From Bacillus velezensis (GTDB taxonomy: Bacteria; Bacillota; Bacilli; Bacillales; Bacillaceae), in contig NZ_LLZC01000019.1 of assembly GCF_001461825.1 (NCBI RefSeq), forward strand, positions 62,001 through 126,000: 64,000 bases of DNA. The letters are read 5' to 3'. The position numbers were made by a program, and so were the translations under genes. Shown here piece after piece: positions 1-7,483 of the stretch (positions are counted from its first letter, which is position 1; each line of letters begins with the position of its first letter). The notes below the pieces were generated by a model. That model saw only the letters and a list, made by a program, of their open reading frames with translations. It did not search any database and was not told the DNA's origin.

Positions 1-330
1 AGTGTTTAATAAAATAACGTTCGCGTCATCAACCGAATTTGTCGCTTCATAACCGAGCGCCATAAAAATACCCGCCATGACTTCCGTATCATGCTCGTTC
101 ATTTGGCATCCGTACGTGCGGATATAAAATTTCCTGCCTTCACCGAGGCCTTTAAATTCTTCTGAGATTTTAAAATCGTTATGATATTGAACGGATTCTT
201 TGCCCCGTTTTTTCGCATCTTTTAAAGAAGGCGGAATATAAACGGCTTCAAAATACTTGCTGTAATCCTTTTCGGATTTTTTGTCCGCCGGATTCACTTG
301 TCCGCTTTCCTGCTTTTGCTTTTCATTCAT
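1..330 (-). CDS. miaB: MiaB tRNA-2-methylthio-N6-dimethylallyladenosine synthase (N-terminal part; gene runs off the left edge)
   Basis: Only the first 110 codons are present; the gene continues left of base 1. MiaB is a radical-SAM enzyme with two 4Fe-4S clusters that adds the methylthio group to i6A37 of tRNAs reading UNN codons. A charged, variable N-terminus of about 65 residues, typical of the Bacillus protein (YmcB), leads into the methylthiotransferase domain. There [13 protein letters not shown] (Cys75) carries the first cluster cysteine of that domain, and the segment at the edge (VILLNT) should precede the next cysteine. The ATG at 328-330 follows AAAGGAG by about 10 nt. Two tandem promoters lie upstream. 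The radical-SAM and TRAM domains are outside the window. Confidence 0.93.
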   Translation of the reverse strand, partial: MNEKQKQESGQVNPADKKSEKDYSKYFEAVYIPPSLKDAKKRGKESVQYHNDFKISEEFKGLGEGRKFYIRTYGCQMNEHDTEVMAGIFMALGYEATNSVDDANVILLNT

Positions 331-368
331 GTTCGAATGTCTCCTTTCAACCGAAACTTCCACCCTCA

Positions 369-397
369 AGTATACTGGTTAAAAGCGTTTGGCACAA
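369..397 (-). promoter_or_regulatory. Proximal sigma-A-type promoter of miaB
   Basis: On the minus strand, TTGTGC (392-397), a 17-nt spacer and TATACT (369-374). The -10 matches the consensus at 5 of 6 bases. It lies about 40 nt upstream of the miaB ATG. Read by eye only. Confidence 0.5.
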
Positions 398-410
398 CCG
401 CCAGCCTATT

Positions 411-440
411 ATTGTACACCTTATTGAGAATAAGAATCAA
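411..440 (-). promoter_or_regulatory. Distal sigma-A-type promoter of miaB
   Basis: On the minus strand, TTGATT (435-440), an 18-nt spacer and TACAAT (411-416). It sits just after the kbl terminator, so miaB is probably transcribed separately from tdh-kbl. Its -35 lies within the inverted repeat at 421-443. Confidence 0.5.
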
Positions 441-443
441 TAA
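421..443. promoter_or_regulatory. Inverted repeat over the miaB distal promoter; Fur-box-like core
   Basis: Perfect 7-bp arms TTATTGA / TCAATAA are separated by 9 bp. The core TGAGAATAAGAATCA (425-439) agrees with the 7-1-7 Fur consensus TGATAATNATTATCA at about 11 of 14 informative positions. It covers the -35 of the distal promoter, a position suited to repression. The Fur assignment is inference. Confidence 0.3.
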
Positions 444-446
444 GAA

Positions 447-475
447 ATAAAAAAGAGGGAATCATTTCCCCCCTT
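447..475 (-). terminator. Rho-independent terminator of tdh-kbl
   Basis: Minus strand: GGGGGAA - ATGA - TTCCCTC followed by TTTTTT, immediately downstream of and touching the kbl stop codon. Confidence 0.75.
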
Positions 476-1649
476 ACACAAGCTGCAGCTCTTTTGCGGC
501 TGAACGGATTACTTCCAGTGCCCGGTCAAGCTCCTCTTTTGTATGCTCCGCCGTAATAATGGTGCGGATTCTCGCTTTTCCTTGGGCGACCGTCGGATAC
601 ACGATGCTTTGTGCAAAGACGCCGCGGGTCAATAAAAGGTCTGATAATGCCTGGGCTTTTTCTTCCTCCCCTATTAATATCGGCACGATCGGTGTTTCGC
701 TTTTTGTGAGGGTCAGCCCCATTTGAACCAGTTTGTCTTTGAAATACGCCGTGTTTTCCCATAGCTTTTCCATATGCTCCGGCTCTTCCAGCAGGACGTC
801 AATGGCTTCTATGCATGCGGCCGTTACCGCAGGCGGATGAGAAGTGCTGAATAAGAAAGGACGCCCTTTATGGCGCAGGTAATCGATCAGAACCTGCGAC
901 CCTGCGGCGTAACCGCCAAGCACTCCGATGGCTTTGCTTAATGTGCCCACCTGTATGTGGACTCTTCCGTCAAGCCCGAAGTGATTAACCGTTCCCCTTC
1001 CGTTTTTTCCGAGTACGCCGGAAGCATGCGCGTCGTCGACCATCACAAAGGCATCGTACGCCTCTGCAAGTTTGACGATGTCAGGCAAAGGAGCGATGTT
1101 GCCGTCCATTGAGAATACGCCGTCGGTGACGATCAGGCGCATGCGGTAATTCATTGATTTTTTCAGCACCCTTTCCAAATCGTCCATATCAACATGGCGG
1201 TACACCTTTTTATCTGCTTTTGTGAGCCTGATTCCGTCAATGATGGAAGCATGGTTCAGTTCGTCAGAGATCACGATATCCTCTTTTGTAAGAATGCTTG
1301 ATAGGACGCCCTGATTCGTTGTGAACCCCGATTGAAAAACAAGTGCCGCTTCTGTTTTTTTAAAGTTTGCCAATTTCTTCTCCAGCTCATTGTGCATTGT
1401 GAATGTTCCGGCGATTGTCCGGACGGACCCCGTACCCGCTCCGAATTCTTCCGCGGCGCGTTTGGCCGCTTCGACAAGCCTTGGATGCGACGTCAAACCG
1501 AGATAATTGTTCGATGAAAGCTGTATCACGTTTTCCCCTTTGACTTCCACCGACGGACCCTGCTTCGTTTCAATTTGTTTCATTTGCTGCCACGTTTTAT
1601 TTTCTTTCATTTTATCAAGCTCGGCTTTTAGAAATTCAAATTCTTTCAT
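474..1649 (-). CDS. kbl: Glycine C-acetyltransferase (2-amino-3-ketobutyrate CoA ligase)
   Basis: A PLP enzyme of the alpha-oxoamine synthase family. It cleaves 2-amino-3-ketobutyrate with CoA to glycine and acetyl-CoA, the second step of threonine degradation after Tdh. The 391 residues match the usual family length (about 395). Visible hallmarks are DDAHASG (Asp205 contacts the pyridine nitrogen, His208 stacks on PLP) and the Schiff-base lysine in GTLSKAIG (Lys239), with NNYLGL near the N-terminus. It lies 15 bp downstream of tdh with a good Shine-Dalgarno (GGGGAGGG), so the two genes form one operon closed by a terminator. BioF-type paralogues share the fold, but the tdh neighbour settles the assignment. 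Confidence 0.97.
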   Translation of the reverse strand: MKEFEFLKAELDKMKENKTWQQMKQIETKQGPSVEVKGENVIQLSSNNYLGLTSHPRLVEAAKRAAEEFGAGTGSVRTIAGTFTMHNELEKKLANFKKTEAALVFQSGFTTNQGVLSSILTKEDIVISDELNHASIIDGIRLTKADKKVYRHVDMDDLERVLKKSMNYRMRLIVTDGVFSMDGNIAPLPDIVKLAEAYDAFVMVDDAHASGVLGKNGRGTVNHFGLDGRVHIQVGTLSKAIGVLGGYAAGSQVLIDYLRHKGRPFLFSTSHPPAVTAACIEAIDVLLEEPEHMEKLWENTAYFKDKLVQMGLTLTKSETPIVPILIGEEEKAQALSDLLLTRGVFAQSIVYPTVAQGKARIRTIITAEHTKEELDRALEVIRSAAKELQLV

Positions 1650-1664
1650 TATAGAACCCTCCCC

Positions 1665-2711
1665 TTATGGAATCAAAATGACTTTGCCGCACCGGCCCTT
1701 TCTCATCAGGTCAAACCCTTTTTCAAAGTCTTCAAGCGGAAACTGATGCGTGATCACCGGCGTCAGATCAACAAGGCCGGATTCAAGCAGGTGCGATACC
1801 TGCCGCCAAGTTTCAAACATTTTTCTGCCTGTGATGCCTTGGACGGTAAGTCCTTTAAACACCACGTCATTTGTCAGGTCAACCGTCACCGGACGTTCCG
1901 GCAGACTCAGCATGTGGAACCTTCCCCCGTTGGCCGCCATCTTTAATCCTTGTGTTATGGCTGTCGGGTGGCCGGACATTTCACAGACAAGGTCGATTCC
2001 TTCTCCGCCTGTTAAGGTGTCGATCACCTCAAGCGGATCTTCCTCGTCAGCTGGAATGGTGATCGTGGCTCCCAATTTCTTCGCAAGAGCCAGCCTGTAA
2101 TCATTTTTATCAATGGCCGCAATACGGGACGCACCGGCCGCTTTAGCCACCGCCACCGCCATCAGTCCGATCGGTCCGCAACCGATAATTGCAGCGGAAC
2201 CGCCCGCAAGCTGGCTGTTTTCCAGCACCGTATGCACCGCGTTGCCAAGCGGCTCTTGAACAGAAGCGACGGCGGGGTCCATATCAGCGGGATTTTTCCA
2301 AACATTTCGAGCCGGCACTTTGACATATTCAGCGAAGGAACCGGCTGTATCTACGCCGAGGATCTTTGTATGGGTGCACACATGATGTTTTCCTGTTAAA
2401 CAAGGGACACAAGTACCGCAGACGAAGTGGGTTTCAGCCGAAACGTAGTCACCTATTTTGACATTTGTGACGTGTTTGCCCGTTTCCGCTACGATACCGC
2501 TGAATTCATGTCCGAATACTTGAGGTGTTTTGATTCGTTTCTGCGCCCATTGATCCCAATTATAAATATGCACATCTGTACCGCATATAGATGCGGCCTG
2601 TACTTTAATGAGAACTTCATTCTCATTAATGGAAGGTATGGGAATTTCTTTCAGAGTTGCTCCGAAAGCGTTTTCATTTTTGACGATAGCTTTCATCTTT
2701 CCTCCCAACAT
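1665..2711 (-). CDS. tdh: L-threonine 3-dehydrogenase
   Basis: A zinc medium-chain dehydrogenase that oxidises L-threonine with NAD+ to 2-amino-3-ketobutyrate, the substrate of the next gene, kbl. With the start chosen here it has 348 residues, close to the 347 of the B. subtilis protein. Catalytic zinc ligands are visible at Cys43 (SICGTD) and His68-Glu69 (GHEF). The structural zinc site is Cys98, Cys101, Cys104 and Cys112. The Rossmann motif is GCGPIG. The open frame extends 26 codons further upstream, but those codons cross the promoter and give an unrelated hydrophobic peptide. The ATG at 2709-2711 follows GAGGAG and restores the family N-terminus. Confidence 0.96.
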   Translation of the reverse strand: MLGGKMKAIVKNENAFGATLKEIPIPSINENEVLIKVQAASICGTDVHIYNWDQWAQKRIKTPQVFGHEFSGIVAETGKHVTNVKIGDYVSAETHFVCGTCVPCLTGKHHVCTHTKILGVDTAGSFAEYVKVPARNVWKNPADMDPAVASVQEPLGNAVHTVLENSQLAGGSAAIIGCGPIGLMAVAVAKAAGASRIAAIDKNDYRLALAKKLGATITIPADEEDPLEVIDTLTGGEGIDLVCEMSGHPTAITQGLKMAANGGRFHMLSLPERPVTVDLTNDVVFKGLTVQGITGRKMFETWRQVSHLLESGLVDLTPVITHQFPLEDFEKGFDLMRKGRCGKVILIP

Positions 2712-2747
2712 GTACACTCCTCCTCGAAAAAACACTGTAATAACTGG

Positions 2748-2776
2748 ATTGTAACACGAGATAAAAAGGAGGTAAA
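2748..2776 (-). promoter_or_regulatory. Proximal promoter of tdh-kbl
   Basis: Minus strand: TTTACC (2771-2776), a 17-nt spacer and TACAAT (2748-2753), about 35 nt upstream of the tdh start. Its position shows that the longer tdh frame cannot be the true start if this promoter is used. Confidence 0.55.
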
Positions 2777-2839
2777 TACCAGTGTCCACTCCAAGAAAAC
2801 AACTGCTTCCGTCCGGAAAAATGGGCGGGATTTTTTTTG

Positions 2840-2893
2840 AATATTATATGAATAAAGCCATTTATCATCTCTTCGTACTATCAATATAATATT
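2840..2893. repeat. 10-bp inverted repeat upstream of tdh
   Basis: AATATTATAT at 2840-2849 and its exact complement ATATAATATT at 2884-2893, 34 bp apart. The right arm overlaps the -10 of the distal tdh promoter. AT-rich, so chance cannot be excluded. Confidence 0.4.
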
Positions 2894-2910
2894 GTGAGAA
2901 AATATGACAA
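2883..2910 (-). promoter_or_regulatory. Distal promoter of tdh-kbl
   Basis: Minus strand: TTGTCA (2905-2910), a 16-nt spacer and TATATT (2883-2888), both hexamers 5 of 6. It lies just past the spoVS terminator and would give a leader of about 165 nt. Confidence 0.5.
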
Positions 2911-2913
2911 CAA

Positions 2914-2948
2914 TAAAAACAACCCGCTCGCCTTACGCAAGCAGGTTG
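2914..2948 (-). terminator. Terminator of spoVS
   Basis: Minus strand: 12-bp stem CAACCTGCTTGC / GCGAGCGGGTTG with the 5-nt loop GTAAG, followed by a T-rich tail. Confidence 0.88.
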
Positions 2949-2968
2949 AGAATGTCGTGTTTTTGTTT

Positions 2969-3229
2969 TTAACGGGGTTCGACGATTAACTTAATCGCCG
3001 TTCTTTCTTCTCCGTCAATCTGTATATCTGTAAAAGCCGGAATACAAATCAAATCTACGCCGCTTGGCGCGACAAAGCCTCTGGCAATCGCAACCGCTTT
3101 AACAGCCTGGTTTAAGGCACCCGCCCCAATTGCTTGAATTTCGGCGGCTCCGCGTTCCCTCAATACACCGGCAAGCGCGCCTGCTACTGAATTTGGACTT
3201 GATTTTGCTGAAACTTTTAAGATTTCCAT
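2969..3229 (-). CDS. spoVS: Stage V sporulation protein S
   Basis: An 86-residue, almost invariant protein of the Alba-like SpoVS family. It is needed for normal spore coat assembly and affects septation timing in B. subtilis; the biochemical role is thought to be nucleic-acid binding. The whole chain matches the family (MEILKVSAKS start, GAGALNQAVKA core, KLIVEPR end). The ATG follows AAGGGGGA at good spacing. It is monocistronic, with its own sigma-H promoter upstream and a strong terminator downstream, consistent with early sporulation expression. Confidence 0.97.
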   Translation of the reverse strand: MEILKVSAKSSPNSVAGALAGVLRERGAAEIQAIGAGALNQAVKAVAIARGFVAPSGVDLICIPAFTDIQIDGEERTAIKLIVEPR

Positions 3230-3358
3230 TTCTGCTCCCCCTTAGTTTTACAATGGATAAGTGAGTGTTCATTAGAACAATCATTATTAGATGTTGCTAT
3301 CCAAAAAGCCATCCCCACAATGCTTTTCAAAAATAGCGGGCTACCTTCCATTTCTACT

Positions 3359-3388
3359 ATATTCACTAAGAAGTTGCTATATTCCTGC
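3359..3388 (-). promoter_or_regulatory. Sigma-H promoter of spoVS
   Basis: Minus strand: GCAGGAATAT (3379-3388) fits the sigma-H -35 (RnAGGAwWW) and AGTGAATAT (3359-3367) fits the -10 (RnnGAATww) at normal spacing. spoVS is a known sigma-H gene in B. subtilis. The resulting leader is about 120 nt, and I see no further element in it. Confidence 0.8.
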
Positions 3389-3428
3389 TTTTCCTTTTAA
3401 TATTTTTATAAAATAAACACATGATCAC

Positions 3429-4223
3429 CTATTCAAAGAACATATGGTCATCATTGATTAATATCCGTTCGATATTTACGGCCTTTTTCGTTTGATCGTC
3501 GATGTCAATGAGCACTCCGCTCAGCGTAGTTTTACCTTCCGCCACCGTAAACCGGACGGGAAGATTGGTTTTAAACCGCTTGATGACCGTTTCTCTGTCC
3601 ATACCGAGAATTCCGTCGTACGGACCCGTCATGCCTACATCAGTAATATATGCCGTTCCTTTCGGTAAAATGCGGTTATCTGCCGTTTGCACGTGTGTAT
3701 GGGTGCCTACCACGGCAGAGGCTCTTCCGTCTGTGTACCAGCCGATCGCAATTTTTTCGCTTGTCGCTTCGGCGTGAAAATCAATAAAAATGTACGGCGT
3801 GCGCTTTTTCGCTTCTTCTATTAATTCATCCGCTTTAGCAAACGGATCATCAAGCGGCGGAAGAAACGTCCGCCCCTGTAAATTAATGACGGCAAGCTCT
3901 TTTCCGTTCGATTTAATATAGGTAATGCCTTTGCCCGGTGTACCTTCCGGGAAGTTCGCCGGGCGGACAAGATGCGGCACATCATCAATAAAGTCGAAGA
4001 TCTCTCTTTTATCCCACGTATGGTTTCCCATTGTAATGGCATCGGCTCCCGCTTCCATCAGGCTGTGGTAGATCTTTTCTGTCAGTCCTTTTCCGTGTGC
4101 TGCATTTTCTCCGTTAATAATTGTAAAATGCGGTTTATGTTTCGCTTTCAGTTTCGGGACATATTCTTTTACCATGTCGCGGCCCGGGGAACCGACAACA
4201 TCTCCGATAAATAAAATTCTCAT
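3429..4223 (-). CDS. ymdB: YmdB metallophosphoesterase (2',3'-cyclic nucleotide phosphodiesterase)
   Basis: 264 residues from the chosen ATG. In B. subtilis YmdB hydrolyses 2',3'-cyclic nucleotides and is required for biofilm and bistable gene expression. Metal-ligand motifs typical of the fold are visible: GDVVGS (Asp8), NGEN (Glu39, Asn40), GNHTWD (Asn67, His68), FHAE and GTHTHVQ near residues 150 and 175. The frame opens three codons earlier, but that ATG lies one base from the Shine-Dalgarno AAGGAAGG; the ATG at 4221-4223 is 10 nt away and matches the family start. It follows rny with a terminator between them, so it probably depends partly on read-through from rny. Confidence 0.95.
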   Translation of the reverse strand: MRILFIGDVVGSPGRDMVKEYVPKLKAKHKPHFTIINGENAAHGKGLTEKIYHSLMEAGADAITMGNHTWDKREIFDFIDDVPHLVRPANFPEGTPGKGITYIKSNGKELAVINLQGRTFLPPLDDPFAKADELIEEAKKRTPYIFIDFHAEATSEKIAIGWYTDGRASAVVGTHTHVQTADNRILPKGTAYITDVGMTGPYDGILGMDRETVIKRFKTNLPVRFTVAEGKTTLSGVLIDIDDQTKKAVNIERILINDDHMFFE

Positions 4224-4250
4224 ACATTCCATTCCTTCCTTTTCAGGGAC

Positions 4251-4283
4251 TCAAAAAAATAAAGTGATGCGCTAAGCATCACT
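4251..4283 (-). terminator. Terminator between rny and ymdB
   Basis: Minus strand: AAAGTGATGC - TTA - GCGCATCACTTT followed by a T-rich tail, directly after the rny stop. Probably partial, since ymdB has no obvious promoter of its own. Confidence 0.85.
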
Positions 4284-5843
4284 TTATTTTGCATACTCTA
4301 CGGCTCGAGTTTCTCTGATTACGGTCACTTTAATGTGGCCCGGATAATCAAGCTCGTCCTCAATTCGTTTACGGATATCACGTGCCAAACGATGGGCTTC
4401 TAAATCATTAATGGAGTCCGGCTTCACCATGATGCGAACTTCACGGCCGGCCTGAATCGCAAATGATTTTTCAACACCTTCGTAAGACTCGGAGATTTCT
4501 TCAAGCTTTTCAAGTCTGCGGATATAGTTTTCGAGCGTTTCACTTCTCGCGCCCGGTCTTGCGGCTGACAGTGCATCAGCGGCAGCGACCAGAACGGCGA
4601 TAATGGAAGTCGGCTCTTCGTCTCCGTGGTGTGACGCAATACTGTTAATGACGACTGGATGCTCTTTATATTTGGTCGCAAGCTCCACTCCGATTTCCAC
4701 GTGGCTTCCTTCCACTTCATGGTCAATTGCTTTTCCGATATCATGCAGAAGACCGGCCCGCTTGGCAAGCTTTGCATCTTCTCCAAGCTCGGAAGCCATT
4801 AAACCGGCTAAAAACGCAACTTCCATAGAATGTTTCAGTACGTTCTGCCCGTAGCTTGTACGGAATTTCAACCGGCCGAGGATCTTGATCAGATCCGGAT
4901 GGAGTCCGTGAACGCCGACTTCAAACGTCGTCTGCTCACCCATTTCCCGGATATAGTCATCAACCTCACGGCGGGATTTTTCAACCATTTCTTCAATGCG
5001 CGCCGGGTGAATACGGCCATCCTGAACGAGTTTATCAAGAGCGATTCTTGCCGTCTCCCGTCTGATCGGATCAAATCCGGAAAGAATGACTGCTTCAGGT
5101 GTGTCATCAATAATCAGGTCAATACCTGTAAGCGTTTCAAGCGTACGAATGTTACGCCCTTCACGGCCGATGATACGTCCTTTCATCTCATCATTCGGAA
5201 GATTGACGACCGATACCGTCGTTTCGGCAACATGATCTGCTGCACAGCGCTGCAAAGCAAGCGACAGAATGTTTTTCGCCTTTTTATCTGCCTCTTCTTT
5301 CGCACGGTTTTCGGTTTCTTTTGTCATGATGGCGATGTCATGTGAAAGCTCATTTTCAACCCGGTCAAGAATGATTTGTTTCGCTTCATCCCGTGTCAGG
5401 CTCGAAATGCGTTCGAGTTCTGACTGCTGCATACGAATCATCTCATCCACTTTGCTTTCCATCTCTTCAATATGTTGTTGTCGTTCATTCAGAGAATGAT
5501 CTTTCTTCTCCAACATCGCTTCCCGTTTATCAATTCCTTCATGTTTACGGTCAAGATTTTCTTCTTTTTGAAGTAAACGGTTTTCTTGTTTTTGAAGCTC
5601 ATTTCGTCTTTCACGAACTTCCTGTTCAGCATCTATTCGAAGTGTATGGATTTCGTCCTTTGCTTCAAGCAGAGCTTCTTTTTTCAGTGCTTCAGCATCA
5701 CGCTTTGCATCTTCAAGGATTTGCTCGGCAGCACCGCGTGCGCCCGCAATCTTTGCTTCGGCAATGGTTTTACGAACATAGTAGCCAACAACTAAACCGA
5801 GCAGAGTCAGCAAAATGGAGATGAGAACCGTCATTGGGGTCAT
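4284..5843 (-). CDS. rny: Ribonuclease Y
   Basis: Membrane-anchored endoribonuclease that starts bulk mRNA decay in B. subtilis and acts with the Y-complex, RNase J and PNPase. 519 residues, one less than B. subtilis. The order is an N-terminal membrane helix (about 4-23), a long charged coiled coil (about 30-200, rich in E/K/R/Q), a KH domain ([10 protein letters not shown], about 210-275), and an HD domain with the catalytic pair in [10 protein letters not shown] (about 367-368), plus SHHGDEEP downstream. The start follows GAGGAGGTGA. A strong sigma-A promoter lies about 170 nt upstream and a terminator follows the stop. Confidence 0.98.
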   Translation of the reverse strand: MTPMTVLISILLTLLGLVVGYYVRKTIAEAKIAGARGAAEQILEDAKRDAEALKKEALLEAKDEIHTLRIDAEQEVRERRNELQKQENRLLQKEENLDRKHEGIDKREAMLEKKDHSLNERQQHIEEMESKVDEMIRMQQSELERISSLTRDEAKQIILDRVENELSHDIAIMTKETENRAKEEADKKAKNILSLALQRCAADHVAETTVSVVNLPNDEMKGRIIGREGRNIRTLETLTGIDLIIDDTPEAVILSGFDPIRRETARIALDKLVQDGRIHPARIEEMVEKSRREVDDYIREMGEQTTFEVGVHGLHPDLIKILGRLKFRTSYGQNVLKHSMEVAFLAGLMASELGEDAKLAKRAGLLHDIGKAIDHEVEGSHVEIGVELATKYKEHPVVINSIASHHGDEEPTSIIAVLVAAADALSAARPGARSETLENYIRRLEKLEEISESYEGVEKSFAIQAGREVRIMVKPDSINDLEAHRLARDIRKRIEDELDYPGHIKVTVIRETRAVEYAK

Positions 5844-5975
5844 ACTTTCACCTCCTCTTGCTATGAACTTGGTTTTTGCTTAAATAAGTGCCGGCATGTA
5901 CATTGTTTGATTTTCTCAACATACAGAACCTTCACAGGGAATGAGTCTCTCATGCCCTTGTCAAGTTTAAATGGT

Positions 5976-5991
5976 TTAACAATCATGTTAA
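5976..5991. promoter_or_regulatory. 16-bp palindrome in the rny leader
   Basis: TTAACA-ATCA-TGTTAA, perfect 6-bp arms, 22 bp downstream of the rny -10. It could be an operator or a short RNA stem; no binding protein is recognised. Confidence 0.4.
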
Positions 5992-6012
5992 AAAAACAAA
6001 TGTTACAACTTC

Positions 6013-6041
6013 ATTGTAATTGTGTCGGAAATACTTGTCAA
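6013..6041 (-). promoter_or_regulatory. Sigma-A promoter of rny
   Basis: Minus strand: perfect TTGACA (6036-6041), a 17-nt spacer and TACAAT (6013-6018). It gives an untranslated leader of roughly 160 nt before the rny ATG. The rest of the 5844-6135 gap shows no gene. Confidence 0.8.
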
Positions 6042-6135
6042 GCTTGCCAGCTTAACGATTCGCCTTCAGCTCGGAATCTTCGCCATGTATATATCATACC
6101 ATACCTAGATCTGCTTTTCGTGAATGACGGCTCTG

Positions 6136-7317
6136 TCAGTCCGCCTGGTTAAGCAATTGATAAATTCTATTGTTTACCTGTCCCAATTTGGCGTTATTCT
6201 GAATGTTTGACAGTAATATGACATATTTGCTTGCCGAATGGCTGAAGCTGTTCAAAATGTTGTAACCGGGCATAACACCGTGATTGGAATAGCTTCCCGG
6301 ATCAATGTAAAACCCCATGCCGTAAGCGGCACTGCTTCCTGCTGTAAACATTTTTGTGAAGCTTGCTTTTGAAAGGAGCGTGTTGTTTACGATCGCTTTA
6401 TCAAATTTATAGAGATCTTCAGCGCTCATATACATGTCGCCTGCCCCGTACAGCTGCGATAAGTCCAAAAGGTGCGGCGTTACAAGACTGCCGCTCTCAT
6501 CGACTTTGTAGCCGACGGCAGGATATTTGGCTTTGGCAAATGTTTTGTAAAATCCGGCATGCTTCATTCCGGCCGGTTTGAACACGTGTTCTTTTATATA
6601 TTGTTCATAAGGCTCCCCGCTGACCTGAGATACGATATAAGCAAGCACTGAATAGTTGGAATCCCTGTAATCCCAAACCCCGGGCTGCCGTTTAATTCCG
6701 CGGTTTTCTATATCCTTGATTAAATCAATTGGAGAAATCGGTCCCTGACCCTCAATATGCCCGTTTATGCCGGACGTATGATTGAGCAGGTTTTTCAATG
6801 TAATGCGCGTGCCGTTAGGAAAATTCGGCAAGTATGTACTGACGGGGTCACTCGTCTGCAGCAGCCCTTTTTCTTCAAGCTGCAGGACAGCCGTCGCGAT
6901 TAACGCTTTTTGTGAAGAACCGATATAATATGATGTCTCCGGATTGTTTTTAATTTTTTGTTTTCGGTCCGCATAGCCAAAGCCTTTTTTCAGCACAACT
7001 TTTCCATCTTTTACGATCATTGCTGTGCCGCTGAACCCGATCTGTTGCAAGTAATTGCTGATCTGTTTATTGTGATCGATTGATTTAGGTGTTTTCTCTT
7101 TTTGCGTCTTTTCTTTTTTCTGTTGAGTCTGGTCTTTTGAAGTATCAGATTGAGCGGCGGGAGCGCTTTTAACGGATTCCTTCTCCCGGTGATGCGCTGT
7201 GACGGTCCAGATCATAATAAAAACAGTGACAAGCAGCAGAAAAAGAAACAGCCCTCCCGTTTTCATCAGCTTCTTCTTTCTTTTTTTATTTATTCTTGTG
7301 CGGCGGGGGCTCGTCAT
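6136..7317 (-). CDS. pbpX: PbpX, penicillin-binding-protein-like serine hydrolase (beta-lactamase/AmpH class)
   Basis: 393 residues. A short basic cytoplasmic tail and one membrane helix (about 21-40) are followed by a K/Q/T-rich extracellular linker (about 45-80) and a serine beta-lactamase-like domain. Active-site motifs: SSQK (Ser134xxLys137), DSN in YRDSNYSVL where the family usually has YSN, and a C-terminal HGVMPG in place of KTG. In B. subtilis pbpX belongs to ECF-sigma (cell-envelope stress) control and its enzymatic role is unsettled; carboxypeptidase or D-alanyl-ester hydrolysis are possible. It follows recA after a terminator, with an ECF-like promoter upstream. The ATG is preceded by GAGGAGG. 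Confidence 0.93.
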   Translation of the reverse strand: MTSPRRTRINKKRKKKLMKTGGLFLFLLLVTVFIMIWTVTAHHREKESVKSAPAAQSDTSKDQTQQKKEKTQKEKTPKSIDHNKQISNYLQQIGFSGTAMIVKDGKVVLKKGFGYADRKQKIKNNPETSYYIGSSQKALIATAVLQLEEKGLLQTSDPVSTYLPNFPNGTRITLKNLLNHTSGINGHIEGQGPISPIDLIKDIENRGIKRQPGVWDYRDSNYSVLAYIVSQVSGEPYEQYIKEHVFKPAGMKHAGFYKTFAKAKYPAVGYKVDESGSLVTPHLLDLSQLYGAGDMYMSAEDLYKFDKAIVNNTLLSKASFTKMFTAGSSAAYGMGFYIDPGSYSNHGVMPGYNILNSFSHSASKYVILLSNIQNNAKLGQVNNRIYQLLNQAD

Positions 7318-7362
7318 CTTTTTTCCTCCTCAGATATAATTTCAACTTTCGCCATGATGTTA

Positions 7363-7389
7363 GACGAGTGAAGGGTGAAAAAAGTTGTA
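7363..7389 (-). promoter_or_regulatory. Candidate ECF-sigma promoter of pbpX
   Basis: Minus strand: TACAAC (7384-7389) followed by a T-run, a 17-nt spacer and CGTC (7363-7366). The AAC / CGTC pair at this spacing is the signature of sigma-X/M/W promoters; pbpX is in such a regulon in B. subtilis. The -35 is not a perfect TGAAAC/TGTAAC. Confidence 0.5.
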
Positions 7390-7436
7390 ACATTCCAGAT
7401 AAAATTTTCCGAAACAGCCAGTGTTTTTTGAAACAC

Positions 7437-7471
7437 ACAAAAAAAGAGCGGAAATTGCTTATTCCGCTCTT
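7437..7471 (-). terminator. Terminator of recA
   Basis: Minus strand: AAGAGCGGAA - TAAGCAA - TTCCGCTCTT followed by a T-run. Confidence 0.92.
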
Positions 7472-7483
7472 TTGATCGTGTTT

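Noticed and set aside
2712-2789. Longer tdh start 26 codons upstream
   Set aside because: It would run through the promoter at 2748-2776; the internal ATG has GAGGAG and the conserved N-terminus.
4830-5345. 171-codon plus-strand frame opposite rny
   Set aside because: Shadow of a strongly conserved real gene; composition and lack of ribosome site argue against coding.
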